Shown here: in pieces, positions 1 through 7,142 of the stretch
How positions within the stretch are numbered: the first letter of the stretch is position 1
How the letters are laid out: each line of letters starts with the position of its first letter
IMG/VR virus record: IMGVR_UViG_3300021959_000396
Location: 1-23,642 of that record
Length of the DNA: 23,642 bases
Origin: a virus
Direction: 5' to 3' (one strand)
Translations under genes and position numbers: made by a program
The notes under the pieces: model-generated
Seen by the model: only the letters and a program-made list of their open reading frames with translations
Told to the model about the DNA's origin: nothing
Databases searched by the model: none

Positions 1-640
1 CTTCGTCAATACTGCCTTTGGCTTCTTTCATTGCTCTAACAAAAATGTCGCCTGTGATTAAACCTTGACTACCTAAATCTTTTAGTTTACCAATAGGCAC
101 GTTTAGAGTTCGTGCTAATGCTCTTGCTACATCTGGTAAACCTTCTAGTATGGATCTAAGTTCATCACCTTGGAATCTACCTGATTGTAGTGCCTGTCCT
201 AACTGTAATAATGGTCCTTGTGCTTCTTGTGCCGATAGTCCACTTGCTGTAATGGCTTTGGATACTGATTCTACAATATCTGCTGTTTCTTCACTGGTTA
301 TACCAAGTTCGTCTTGTGCTCTGGCTATTCTAAAGTATAAGTCACCAACACCATCTAAATCACTTCTAGATGCTATTGCTATTTGTCTTATTCTATCGAA
401 CTGACCTGCTACTACTTCTGCACTTGGATTTAGTGTTAGCAGTTTGTTCTTTAAGTTGGTAATACTATCACCAAACTGTACTATTTCTCTAACAGCAAAA
501 GCACCTGCTAATGTTCGTAATATATTACTGGTTCTAGATCCAGTTGCTCCTAACTCTTGTACTTCTTTGGTACTTTTGTTGATACCTCTATCAAACTGCC
601 TGCTGTCTAACTCTAGTGCTACTCTAATATCTTTTGCCAT
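1..640 (-). CDS. Tail tape measure protein, N-terminal part (3' end outside window)
   Basis: This protein sets tail length and fills the tail tube before DNA ejection. The frame is open from the ATG at 640 to the left edge, giving about 213 residues. It begins MAKDIRVALELD and contains the conserved tape-measure segment with GQALQSGRFQGDELRSILEG, then GLPDVARALA and a GLITGDIFVRAMKEA-like end (roughly positions 200-1). That segment is typical of the tape-measure N-terminal domain family. The start overlaps the stop of the preceding gene as TAATG. Its place after the G/GT chaperone genes is the standard order in long-tailed phages. The C-terminal, probably much longer, part is not visible. Confidence 0.9.
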   Translation of the reverse strand, partial: MAKDIRVALELDSRQFDRGINKSTKEVQELGATGSRTSNILRTLAGAFAVREIVQFGDSITNLKNKLLTLNPSAEVVAGQFDRIRQIAIASRSDLDGVGDLYFRIARAQDELGITSEETADIVESVSKAITASGLSAQEAQGPLLQLGQALQSGRFQGDELRSILEGLPDVARALARTLNVPIGKLKDLGSQGLITGDIFVRAMKEAKGSIDE

Positions 641-921
641 TATACTCTCTTAATGTACCTATCAGTTTCTTTGTTCCAAAACTCAATAGTTGGTTTTGTG
701 AATCCATCTGGTGCTTTTGGACTTTGTCCTGCATCCAATGGTCCTGCATATGAGTAGTTTGCTTTTAGTTCATCGCCACGTCTTACTGTATTACGTCTTG
801 CGTTACCAGATCGTTTAGGAGTATTTTCTTTCATAACTTTTAAACCAAGTTTGGTCAAATGGTCAGGCAGTTTTAGTGCCTTTTTCATTCTTCTGTTAAA
901 AATACTGCTATCTACTTTCAT
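640..921 (-). CDS. HK97 gp10-like small tail/neck protein
   Basis: This is a basic protein of 93 residues. The central pattern TPKRSGNARRNT, then a YSYAGPLDAGQSPKAP stretch and a TKPTIEFW-like end, matches small HK97-gp10-like phage proteins that act at the head-tail junction or in tail completion. It sits between the GT chaperone extension and the tape measure. Its start overlaps the GT stop (TAATG at 919-923), and its own stop overlaps the tape-measure start in the same way, so all three are probably translationally coupled. The family call rests on motif resemblance by eye; the exact role (tail terminator or connector) is inferred. Confidence 0.65.
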   Translation of the reverse strand: MKVDSSIFNRRMKKALKLPDHLTKLGLKVMKENTPKRSGNARRNTVRRGDELKANYSYAGPLDAGQSPKAPDGFTKPTIEFWNKETDRYIKRV

Positions 922-1480
922 TATTTTTCTCTTTGCGCCTTTGCTCTATCAACTGCGGCTTGTAGTTGCTCCTGGTTGAATAAACTAGTATCCATACTAC
1001 TATCTCTGTCTTGTTTTTGCTCTACATACTTCTTGTATGTGAAAGCAACGTCCATAACAGTTATATCAAAACTGTCACCTTGTTTTAGCACTTGACTTGG
1101 TAGTAACCCATACCTGTGTGCTAACTGATCTAACAACAACAAAAATGTAGTATTTGGATCTCCTGGGGTAATGGTATGGTTACTTACTTTCCCAAGTGTT
1201 CTGATACTAAAGTAATAACTTCTGTTAGTACATCAAAAGGTAACTCAGCACCATCTTCCATAATGCTTTCTCCTTTTTCATCTAATACAAGTTTTGATAC
1301 TAATATTGCAACGTCACTGAAGTTTTCTTTATCAGCATTTGCTAATCTTCCGAATACTTCTAATGGTTGTCTGTCATATATGTAAAAATCAAGTGCGTCA
1401 CCATACTTTTCTACAAGTTCTGGTTTATCAACTGTGAGTTTTACTAACTGTGGTTTGTTTGCTAAATCTTTTAAGTTCAT
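921..1480 (-). CDS. Tail assembly chaperone GT fusion made by -1 frameshift
   Basis: Translation starts at 1480, follows the G frame to the AAG codon ending at 1187, slips back one base on GGGAAAG, and continues GTA AGT AAC down to the stop at 921-923. This adds 88 residues, giving a fusion of about 186. The added part includes LLLDQLAHRYGLLPSQVLKQ and a basic C-terminus; in lambda the equivalent T part recruits the tail tube protein. The T frame is open right up to the slippery site and lacks a convincing start of its own: the first candidate is a TTG at 1142 with no properly spaced ribosome site. The heptamer and frame relation are read directly; function is from the lambda G/GT system. Confidence 0.8.
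1184..1480 (-). CDS. Tail assembly chaperone, G-like (unshifted product)
   Basis: The product has 98 residues. It is acidic, with YDRQPLEVFGRL, an LVLDEKGESIMEDG stretch and a C-terminal LTEVITLVSEHLGK. Position, size and the frameshift at its end make it the equivalent of lambda gpG, which coats the tape measure during tail assembly. The ATG at 1480 has a GGAG ribosome site 8 bases upstream and overlaps the TGA of a 59-residue gene (ATGA). Its last codons are TTG GGA AAG TAA; the first three carry a slippery heptamer, so a fraction of ribosomes should enter the next frame (see the GT entry). Confidence 0.75.
   Translation of the reverse strand: MNLKDLANKPQLVKLTVDKPELVEKYGDALDFYIYDRQPLEVFGRLANADKENFSDVAILVSKLVLDEKGESIMEDGAELPFDVLTEVITLVSEHLGK
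1187..1193 (-). promoter_or_regulatory. Slippery heptamer GGGAAAG for -1 ribosomal frameshift
   Basis: On the minus strand the bases from 1193 down to 1187 read GGGAAAG, phased as TTG GGA AAG followed directly by TAA. This is the canonical X XXY YYZ arrangement and the same heptamer as the lambda G/GT site. After slippage the reading continues in frame with the T segment ending at 921. Confidence 0.85.
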
Positions 1481-1656
1481 TGTTTTTTCTCCATATCTGT
1501 TAACAAGTGATTAATAGCACTTAAACTGAAACTAAGTCTGTTTTGTGCTTTTGCTAAATCTTTTTCAGCACAACGAAGTTCACTCTTCGCCTTCGCCGTC
1601 TCTTCTATCATCGACTTCAGAATCTCTTCCGTCGTGTGATCCTGCCATATCTTCAT
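1477..1656 (-). CDS. Small alpha-helical protein overprinted on the upstream gene's 3' end
   Basis: This is an unrecognised 59-residue frame, beginning MKIWQDHTTEEILKSMIEET and ending LLTDMEKKQ, that looks like one long amphipathic or coiled-coil helix. The ATG at 1656 has AGAGGA about 8 bases upstream. Its TGA overlaps the ATG of the G chaperone gene as ATGA, a typical coupling arrangement. The first 77 bases lie in another frame over the end of the 94-residue gene, whose C-terminus there is low-complexity and acidic. It otherwise fills the gap 1481-1579. An ATAAATA motif 21 bases before the ATG could give it its own late promoter. Function unknown. Confidence 0.6.
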   Translation of the reverse strand: MKIWQDHTTEEILKSMIEETAKAKSELRCAEKDLAKAQNRLSFSLSAINHLLTDMEKKQ

Positions 1657-1864
1657 AACTCTTTTCCTCTACATCTATATTTATTGGTTTTTTGTTTTTT
1701 GCCTTGGCTTTGACACCACTATCAGGTAGTTCAAAACCGTGCTGTTTTGCTAAATCATCTATATTGTGTTCTGAACCATCAACTAGAGTAACCATACGGT
1801 CTTCTCTGCCTGTCCATACACCATTCTTATATAGATTAAGCCATATATGTTTTTGTCTGTCCAT
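1580..1864 (-). CDS. Unknown small protein between tail tube and tail chaperone genes
   Basis: The product has 94 residues and begins MDRQKHIWLNLYKNGVWTGR. A folded-looking N-terminal half of about 55 residues contains VTLVDGSEHNIDDLAKQHGF. A hydrophilic tail follows, rich in Asp, Glu, Gly and Arg. The ATG at 1864 is preceded by AAGGAG on the minus strand. It comes just after a terminator hairpin that follows the tail tube gene, so it is probably expressed less than the tube protein. The disordered C-terminus coincides with the stretch overprinted by the 59-residue gene. I do not recognise a family; from position it is probably a tail assembly accessory. Confidence 0.65.
   Translation of the reverse strand: MDRQKHIWLNLYKNGVWTGREDRMVTLVDGSEHNIDDLAKQHGFELPDSGVKAKAKNKKPINIDVEEKSYEDMAGSHDGRDSEVDDRRDGEGEE
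1678..1684 (-). promoter_or_regulatory. Possible internal T4-type late promoter (ATAAATA)
   Basis: The minus strand reads ATAAATA here, 21 bases before the ATG at 1656, and downstream of the terminator at 1876-1905. It lies inside the 94-residue coding region (codons CCA ATA AAT ATA), so it could be a coincidence of codon use. Confidence 0.35.
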
Positions 1865-1875
1865 CTTTTACTCCT

Positions 1876-1905
1876 TAAAAAATGCTCCCCATATGAGGAG
1901 CATTT
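1876..1905 (-). terminator. Intrinsic terminator after the tail tube gene
   Basis: On the minus strand AAATGCTCC and GGAGCATTT form a perfect 9-base stem with an 8-base loop, followed by a run of T residues. It lies between the tail tube gene and the 94-residue gene in the direction of transcription. It probably lowers expression of the tail assembly genes relative to the abundant tube protein. Confidence 0.75.
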
Positions 1906-1929
1906 ATTGGTTTTTATGAAAACAACTGC

Positions 1930-2409
1930 TTACGAAGTTGCGCCTTCACTTAAATCTCCATCAACTTCGATTGTGATTGGACTGACCCATATTGGGCTCG
2001 AAGGATTTACCGTAGGAGCAAGTCCTGTGATATATCCTGTTCCAAAAACATATTTCTTACCAGAACCTGCTGTTCCTTGGAAATATATTCTAAAGTCGAT
2101 TTTGGTTTTGTCGTTTGAAGTTCCAAATAATCCTTTGTTAATGATTGGACTTGCGTCTGTGCCATCACCAAAGAACTGAGTACTATCTAACACACAGTTT
2201 AAGCCGATACTGTTAGTTGCCACAGTTGTAATAACTGCTTCACTTTGCTCGTCTAAAGTCTGGTATCTGAAGGTGCCCTGATTATTTGTTATTGAAACGT
2301 CCTGAAGATTTAACAACGTCATAGTAGTAGCAGGAGTTCCTGCTGTTCCTAAGTCTGAAATCTCAACTGTTGCTTCCAGTGTGCTTTCATTTACATTTAT
2401 TATTGCCAT
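1930..2409 (-). CDS. Major tail tube protein
   Basis: The protein has 159 residues, beta-rich, Thr/Ser/Gly-rich and with almost no Lys-rich tracts. It begins MAIINVNESTLEATVEISDL and includes GTAGSGKKYVFGTGYITGLA and a C-terminal PITIEVDGDLSEG. Size, composition and position (after the connector genes, followed by a terminator and the G/GT chaperone) fit the tail tube subunit, which polymerises around the tape measure. The ATG at 2409 has an AGGAG site upstream. No sheath gene accompanies it, consistent with a non-contractile tail. Family assignment is from context and composition rather than a diagnostic motif. Confidence 0.75.
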   Translation of the reverse strand: MAIINVNESTLEATVEISDLGTAGTPATTMTLLNLQDVSITNNQGTFRYQTLDEQSEAVITTVATNSIGLNCVLDSTQFFGDGTDASPIINKGLFGTSNDKTKIDFRIYFQGTAGSGKKYVFGTGYITGLAPTVNPSSPIWVSPITIEVDGDLSEGATS

Positions 2410-2430
2410 CTCTGGGTCTCCTATTATCTA

Positions 2431-2826
2431 TTATATTTTTACAAACCTATACTCAAATGTATAAGTCAGTATATCGCTTTCTATTTCTGAAGTACTACTG
2501 CTTTCACTTATTGAAGTGTTAGCAATGGCACTTTTAGCACCTAAGATACTTGCGATGCGTGTATCTAAGTCTGCTGGGGGGTTTTTAGCATCAACACTCA
2601 GATAAGCATTTAACGTGCTTTCCGTTTGATATACGTCAGGTGTGTTATTAACAAACTGATATGCTTGAGTCTGTGATTGTTGCTCTTGATCCAAATACAA
2701 AGTTTTCATATTTTTGATATTGAGTTGATCACTGCCACTAGTATATGGAAGTTCTTGACTAACACTGACGTTGCCACTGGCTAAGTCTGTGCTAAGTCTT
2801 GTTAATAAGTCTGCTCTAATGCCCAT
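2431..2826 (-). CDS. Probable tail terminator or tail-completion protein
   Basis: The product has 131 residues, beginning MGIRADLLTRLSTDLA and ending TYTFEYRFVKI. The length, the N-terminal helix followed by a mixed segment, and the location between the head-tail connector and the tail tube gene suit a tail terminator or neck protein. The start overlaps the previous stop as TAATG at 2824-2828, so the two should be coupled. I see no diagnostic motif; the role is inferred from gene order. Confidence 0.55.
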   Translation of the reverse strand: MGIRADLLTRLSTDLASGNVSVSQELPYTSGSDQLNIKNMKTLYLDQEQQSQTQAYQFVNNTPDVYQTESTLNAYLSVDAKNPPADLDTRIASILGAKSAIANTSISESSSTSEIESDILTYTFEYRFVKI

Positions 2827-3386
2827 TACCTTACTCTTGTTGTGTTACGTTTGTTTCTAGTTCTGCGATTGGTTCTAAATGACACCATACGGTCTTCATT
2901 GTCGATACCATCGCCTTCTCTGTCATACCAGTCCCACATATCCGTTAGTTCTTCATACAAGTCTTGAAACTTGTTTTCGTAATATTGGATCTTTTGTACT
3001 TCTGGTGAAAGTTCATCACCAAAATCAGCAACTTTAGGTAGAACGTATTCTTTTAACACATAGTAAGCACACATATCAGTAAAATCTGCTTGTCTACTTA
3101 CTATTCTGTTTGGATTAAAAGCAGGGATATTATTGAAATCAACAATACCCTCGCCTGTGTATCCTAAATACTGTCTCCATTTAGCACTTGCTCTTATCTT
3201 TTGATTGATTCGATTGGTGCTTTTGATTGATAAGTCGTCTATATACTCATCAAGAGTTGCTGGAGTATCTGGGGCATCTGCATAACTTACTTCATTACTT
3301 TCAAAAACTCTTTGGTCTTTGTCTCTAACGTCACTGGCGTCACAATAACTTGTTACGTTACCACTACCATCTGTTATGAATGCCAT
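2826..3386 (-). CDS. Head-tail connector (adaptor) protein
   Basis: The protein has 186 residues. The N-terminus MAFITDGSGNVTSYCDASDV resembles the opening of phage adaptor proteins, in which an incoming DNA segment of the head is sealed beneath the portal. A helical middle (LDEYIDDLSIKSTNRINQKI and a KIQYYENKFQDLYEELTDMW-like helix) and a very basic C-terminus (RTNRRTRNKRNTTRVR) follow. The ATG at 3386 has GGGAG upstream. It lies between capsid and tail-completion genes, which is the usual position. The adaptor call is by architecture and order. Confidence 0.6.
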   Translation of the reverse strand: MAFITDGSGNVTSYCDASDVRDKDQRVFESNEVSYADAPDTPATLDEYIDDLSIKSTNRINQKIRASAKWRQYLGYTGEGIVDFNNIPAFNPNRIVSRQADFTDMCAYYVLKEYVLPKVADFGDELSPEVQKIQYYENKFQDLYEELTDMWDWYDREGDGIDNEDRMVSFRTNRRTRNKRNTTRVR

Positions 3387-3398
3387 AATATAACTCCC

Positions 3399-4361
3399 TT
3401 ACGCCGCTATGTTTTTAACGATATTGTTAGATCTTAGGAAACGGATTCCTGATGCTTGACCCACTAATGAATCGATTAACACTCTGTCACCCAATGCACT
3501 TAATGAACCTACTGTACCGCCGTTAGCAATATGTGTCAACTGGTCGATAAGTTGAAGTTCCACTGCCGCGGAAATAGCCGCATAGTAGAATCCACTTGCG
3601 TCTGTTGGTGCATTAACATCTCTTAGTTTAGCAACTGCTTCACCAAAGTTACCTAGGGTAGCCTTTTGTGCTGTTGCTCCAACTTGTGTGTTACCTGCGA
3701 CTGCTTTAATGTAGGATTTTTGGATTTGAGCAAAACCGTTTCTCAAAGTTGAAACCATTTCGATTCTATCAAATGATACATCCTCGAAGGATTTTAACTC
3801 GGCGGACCTTTTTACCGCATATCCCATCGCCTCTGGCGAAAATACTGGACAAATATCCTGGTTTCCTGTGATTGTGTTAACCAACTCAATGTTGTTACCA
3901 GTTGTACCATCTAAATCTGATGCGTTTGCTGGTGCTGTTTCTGTGTTGTTTAACATCACTCTGAAGCCTGCTTCGTCTGTGGATTGTGCTAACATTCTTG
4001 ATAGTCTAGTTACTACACTATTACGTACAGTTTCTACGCCACCATCCTCGAGTGCTTCCATATTTACGTATGAAAACGCTCCTCTTTTATTGACTGCTAA
4101 GTCAACGGCTACTGGTGCAAAGTCAGGGTTAGTACCAGGTGTTAAACTGATATCTGATCCTTCTGCTATTGAACTTTGGCCTAATCCCCACGCATTGGTG
4201 ACCGGGATTCTCATTTTGTTACCTACTGCGCCTTCTAGATTGTAACTGTTTACAATCAACGTTGGAGAAGGTAATAGCACAGAGTTATCATAATAAGGGA
4301 TAAGATCTGCGGATACTTCCTCGAAAAGCACATTAAATAAACTACTTGTTGTTACTGACAT
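3399..4361 (-). CDS. Major capsid protein
   Basis: The protein has 320 residues, beginning MSVTTSSLFNVLFEEVSADL. It carries features common in HK97-fold capsid subunits without an N-terminal scaffold domain: an early strand LLPSPTLIVNSYNLEGAVGN, a spine-helix region around VETVRNSVVTRLSRMLAQST, and a beta-rich C-terminal half ending FLRSNNIVKNIAA. It directly follows a separate scaffold-like gene, as expected. The ATG at 4361 has an AAGGAG site. The gene is less AT-rich than its neighbours in places (for example around 3780-3840), as is usual for highly expressed genes. The capsid role is inferred from order, size and fold features. Confidence 0.75.
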   Translation of the reverse strand: MSVTTSSLFNVLFEEVSADLIPYYDNSVLLPSPTLIVNSYNLEGAVGNKMRIPVTNAWGLGQSSIAEGSDISLTPGTNPDFAPVAVDLAVNKRGAFSYVNMEALEDGGVETVRNSVVTRLSRMLAQSTDEAGFRVMLNNTETAPANASDLDGTTGNNIELVNTITGNQDICPVFSPEAMGYAVKRSAELKSFEDVSFDRIEMVSTLRNGFAQIQKSYIKAVAGNTQVGATAQKATLGNFGEAVAKLRDVNAPTDASGFYYAAISAAVELQLIDQLTHIANGGTVGSLSALGDRVLIDSLVGQASGIRFLRSNNIVKNIAA

Positions 4362-4393
4362 TTTTGTCTCCTTGTTTTAGTTAATGTTATTGG

Positions 4394-5266
4394 TTACCTC
4401 AGTTGTCCTGAACGTAACTCTTCTATTTTTTTCATATGCTTAGTAATCATATCATCATTGATTTGACTCCTACTCAAATGTTTGTTGTGATCACGCAACT
4501 GAACATAAGCATTTCTGTATAAACTGTCTGACTTTATTCTATCTTCATTGATAGGTTGTGTCTTCTTGCTTACACTATCGCTTTTGTCTGCGTCAAACAC
4601 AGATGCACCTTTTTTGGCAAATGGTAAACCCAAGTTCTTGCCAATCATTTCAACTGCTGATTTATAATCAGGAGTTTCGCCGTCGGTAGTAAGGAAATCA
4701 TCGCCTACTCTAATAGCAAACGTTTCACCTTCCACTGCAAACATATTTCTGGCTTTCATTAAATCAATAACTGCCGCCTTTTGTTCACTTTCCCAACTGC
4801 TTGGCATTTCGTTTTGTAGTTTGCTTAAATGATTTGTCAAAACAAAATCTGTTTTAACTCTATCAAGTTCACTACGCAACTCCTCAACTGTTTGTTCACG
4901 TTTCTTAACTGCATCTCTCAAACTGTTTACGTCTAAACTATTTGGTGCTTCATCAATATTCGCGGTTTGTAGTTGATTAACAACTGTCTTTACCTGCTTT
5001 ATGTCGTCCACATTTAGTTCTTTTAATAAACTTTGTTCTGTATCTCTACGAGCATTTGCGGCTATTTTGTTAGTGTCATCACGTGTGAAAACTCTAACTC
5101 CGTCAACATACATTTTACCATCTCTGTGTTCCACTGCTGGAGCACTTGAGGTTGCTTCTGCTGTTTTTTCAGATTCTACTGGAGTTTTATCTCCAACATC
5201 ACTATCTGTATGTAGTGGTTGCGTGTTAACACCTGCAACTGGTGTATCTGTATCCATCTCTGGCAT
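4394..5266 (-). CDS. Capsid scaffold-like protein
   Basis: The protein has 290 residues and is highly charged. A disordered acidic N-terminus (MPEMDTDTPVAGVNT) is followed by a short folded segment (HRDGKMYVDGVRVFTRDD). A long coiled coil covers roughly residues 70-165, with VKKREQTVEELRSELDRVK. The C-terminus is helical and basic. This is the usual make-up of phage scaffolding proteins, which guide capsid assembly and then leave or are degraded. It lies between portal and capsid genes. The ATG at 5266 has AAGGAG upstream. No protease signature is evident in it. Confidence 0.7.
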   Translation of the reverse strand: MPEMDTDTPVAGVNTQPLHTDSDVGDKTPVESEKTAEATSSAPAVEHRDGKMYVDGVRVFTRDDTNKIAANARRDTEQSLLKELNVDDIKQVKTVVNQLQTANIDEAPNSLDVNSLRDAVKKREQTVEELRSELDRVKTDFVLTNHLSKLQNEMPSSWESEQKAAVIDLMKARNMFAVEGETFAIRVGDDFLTTDGETPDYKSAVEMIGKNLGLPFAKKGASVFDADKSDSVSKKTQPINEDRIKSDSLYRNAYVQLRDHNKHLSRSQINDDMITKHMKKIEELRSGQLR

Positions 5267-5311
5267 ATTATTCTCCTTGTTTAACGATAGAAGTTATCGT
5301 AAATCAAAATA

Positions 5312-6997
5312 TTAAACGCCATTGTCGGTTGATGTTGATGACATCAACTGTTCAAGTCGTTTGCGTATCTTGTCACGCATTTCTTCTTCAAATCCAACGT
5401 CTTCATTAACGTCATTATTTTGGCCAACTGCCTGTTCATACTCTAAATGAGTAGCAAACGGCATATAAGTAACTACTCCGTCTTCTCTGGTGTGAGAATG
5501 GAAGCCGTCACCGCCTAAACTTTGTGCTACACTCACTGCTTCTGCTTCTGTGGCATAGTCTTTTATTTGTGGTAAAGCAAACTGAGTCTTATAACTGTTG
5601 TATGCGGATAATAAACTGTTTATCTCGCCTATTTCGTGCTCTAATGCTTTCTTACTGTATTGTCTATTGTAACTTATACTGAAATCTTGTGGTATTTGTT
5701 GGTTAGTCCAGTCAAACCACAACTTGAACAGTTTCATTTCTGCGTTTTCTAAGTTTTGTGCTTTACGTCTTACGAATGCTTCTAACTTGCTGTCATACTG
5801 TTCTAACTGTTCACCTGAACGTGATGCTTTGATAAGGTCATCACTTCTAATCATTGCGATTTCAGCCATTTTGGTAATCTTTTGTTCTACAAGTTCTCTG
5901 ATTTCTGTGATTGCTTGTAGTGGTGGTGCCACAAAGTCGTAAACATAAGCAGGTGCTTCATTACCTATACCTGCTGGTACTCTCACAACACTTCCTGGTT
6001 CAGCACCAATGGCGCCATCATTTAGGTTGTCTGTGGTTTCGTCTACTACTAATGTGCCGTGTGCACCATAACTTATGACACTATATATCTCTGCCATATC
6101 GCCGTATATACTTCTCTGTATTTGTGCTAAGTCGAAACTGGGTGTTGCTCCAACACCTGAATATATTTTCATTCCTTGGTAAACTGGCACAACTGGGATA
6201 ACACCAAGTTCGTTTTCTTCAACTACTCGGTAATAGTCCTCATACTTTTCTAGGTTGGGACTGTCAACATCAGGCACGTAATCATCTTCTTCTGATGTCC
6301 ATACTGTTTCTATAGTGTCCGGAGTTATCATCCTATACACAGTTTGCTCGTCGTCCTCGTGAAGTTTGATTACGATTTTCTTCAACACGAGTTCGCCTCT
6401 GCTGTTATACCCATAGTGCCAGTTTGTAACATCTAATGGGGTATGTATGTTCCATTTAGGAACATCTGAATCTAAAGGTTTGATACAACTTATCCAAACT
6501 ACTCCAAAGATAAAACTTTTTAAGTCTACCTCTGCCATAAAGTTGTTTAAGTCTGTTTCTGATCCATCTACATCGTGTACGAAATCTTCCATTTCTGGTG
6601 TTTCTGGTAATACACGTTGTGGTGGGTTTTTGAATAGTATGCTGTTGTACTCTGAACTTATCAATCTCAAATAGTTCAAGTATGGTGTGTTTTTCAGTTT
6701 CTCTGAATAAAAACTGCCGTCATCAACTTGGTCCAATCCACGTTTTGCTTGGTAACTACTGCTAACATTCTCAATCTTTGCTTTGTACTTCTTGATAAAA
6801 CTGCCATCTGCGGCTGTTTCATATGTGTTAACGGTTTCTGCGGGAGTGTTCATATCAACAGCATAGGCTTTTAGATACCTACCGTCTCTGTATTCTACGC
6901 CACCATAATATGCATTAATGCAGTGACGCCAATCGTCTTCGTAACGATCGTATAAGTTATGAACACCTGTGATAAAATCTATGTAAGAATCACTCAA
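5312..6997 (-). CDS. Portal protein
   Basis: The product has about 561 residues; the portal forms the dodecameric DNA channel at one capsid vertex. Recognisable stretches are SEYNSILFKNPPQRVLPE, VVWISCIKPLDSDVPKWN, ENELGVIPVVPVYQG, QRSIYGDMAEIYSVISYGAH, and the helix with EQLEQYDSKLEAFVRRKAQN. These resemble portal proteins of the DUF4055-like group. I place the start at the TTG at 6997 because a GGAG lies 7 bases upstream and fits a transcript from the ATAAATA motif at 7035-7041. A TTG at 7030 extends the frame by 11 residues but has no ribosome site and lies at the expected transcription start. It heads the structural unit running to the tape measure. Confidence 0.8.
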   Translation of the reverse strand: MSDSYIDFITGVHNLYDRYEDDWRHCINAYYGGVEYRDGRYLKAYAVDMNTPAETVNTYETAADGSFIKKYKAKIENVSSSYQAKRGLDQVDDGSFYSEKLKNTPYLNYLRLISSEYNSILFKNPPQRVLPETPEMEDFVHDVDGSETDLNNFMAEVDLKSFIFGVVWISCIKPLDSDVPKWNIHTPLDVTNWHYGYNSRGELVLKKIVIKLHEDDEQTVYRMITPDTIETVWTSEEDDYVPDVDSPNLEKYEDYYRVVEENELGVIPVVPVYQGMKIYSGVGATPSFDLAQIQRSIYGDMAEIYSVISYGAHGTLVVDETTDNLNDGAIGAEPGSVVRVPAGIGNEAPAYVYDFVAPPLQAITEIRELVEQKITKMAEIAMIRSDDLIKASRSGEQLEQYDSKLEAFVRRKAQNLENAEMKLFKLWFDWTNQQIPQDFSISYNRQYSKKALEHEIGEINSLLSAYNSYKTQFALPQIKDYATEAEAVSVAQSLGGDGFHSHTREDGVVTYMPFATHLEYEQAVGQNNDVNEDVGFEEEMRDKIRKRLEQLMSSTSTDNGV

Positions 6998-7034
6998 AAG
7001 GGATCTCCAATATTGGTTATGTATATACAAGTAC

Positions 7035-7041
7035 TATTTAT
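7035..7041 (-). promoter_or_regulatory. T4-type late promoter for the portal-to-tail unit
   Basis: The minus strand reads AAAAGGCATAAATA, with ATAAATA 37 bases before the TTG start at 6997. A GGAG ribosome site lies between. The same AAAAGGCATAAATA string precedes the small terminase gene. No -35 element is obvious. A plus-strand sigma70 promoter diverges from it at 7083. Confidence 0.65.
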
Positions 7042-7082
7042 GCCTTTTGGGTAAAATCTCTGTATTTTTGCGTGAAAAAAGG

Positions 7083-7111
7083 TTGACGAGCGTGAGATTT
7101 TTCAGTATAAT
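7083..7111 (+). promoter_or_regulatory. Sigma70-type promoter 1
   Basis: TTGACG at 7083-7088, a 17-base spacer and TATAAT at 7106-7111. The 41 bases from the -10 box through the start codon (7106-7146) are identical to 8036-8076 and include the ribosome site AAAAGGAG. Confidence 0.85.
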
Positions 7112-7142
7112 AGTTGTATATTTTAAATAAAAGGAGTAAAAT

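Noticed and set aside
921-1142. Independent 73-residue gene starting at TTG 1142
   Set aside because: No properly spaced ribosome site, and the frame is open back to the GGGAAAG slippery site, so it is the T part of a frameshift product.
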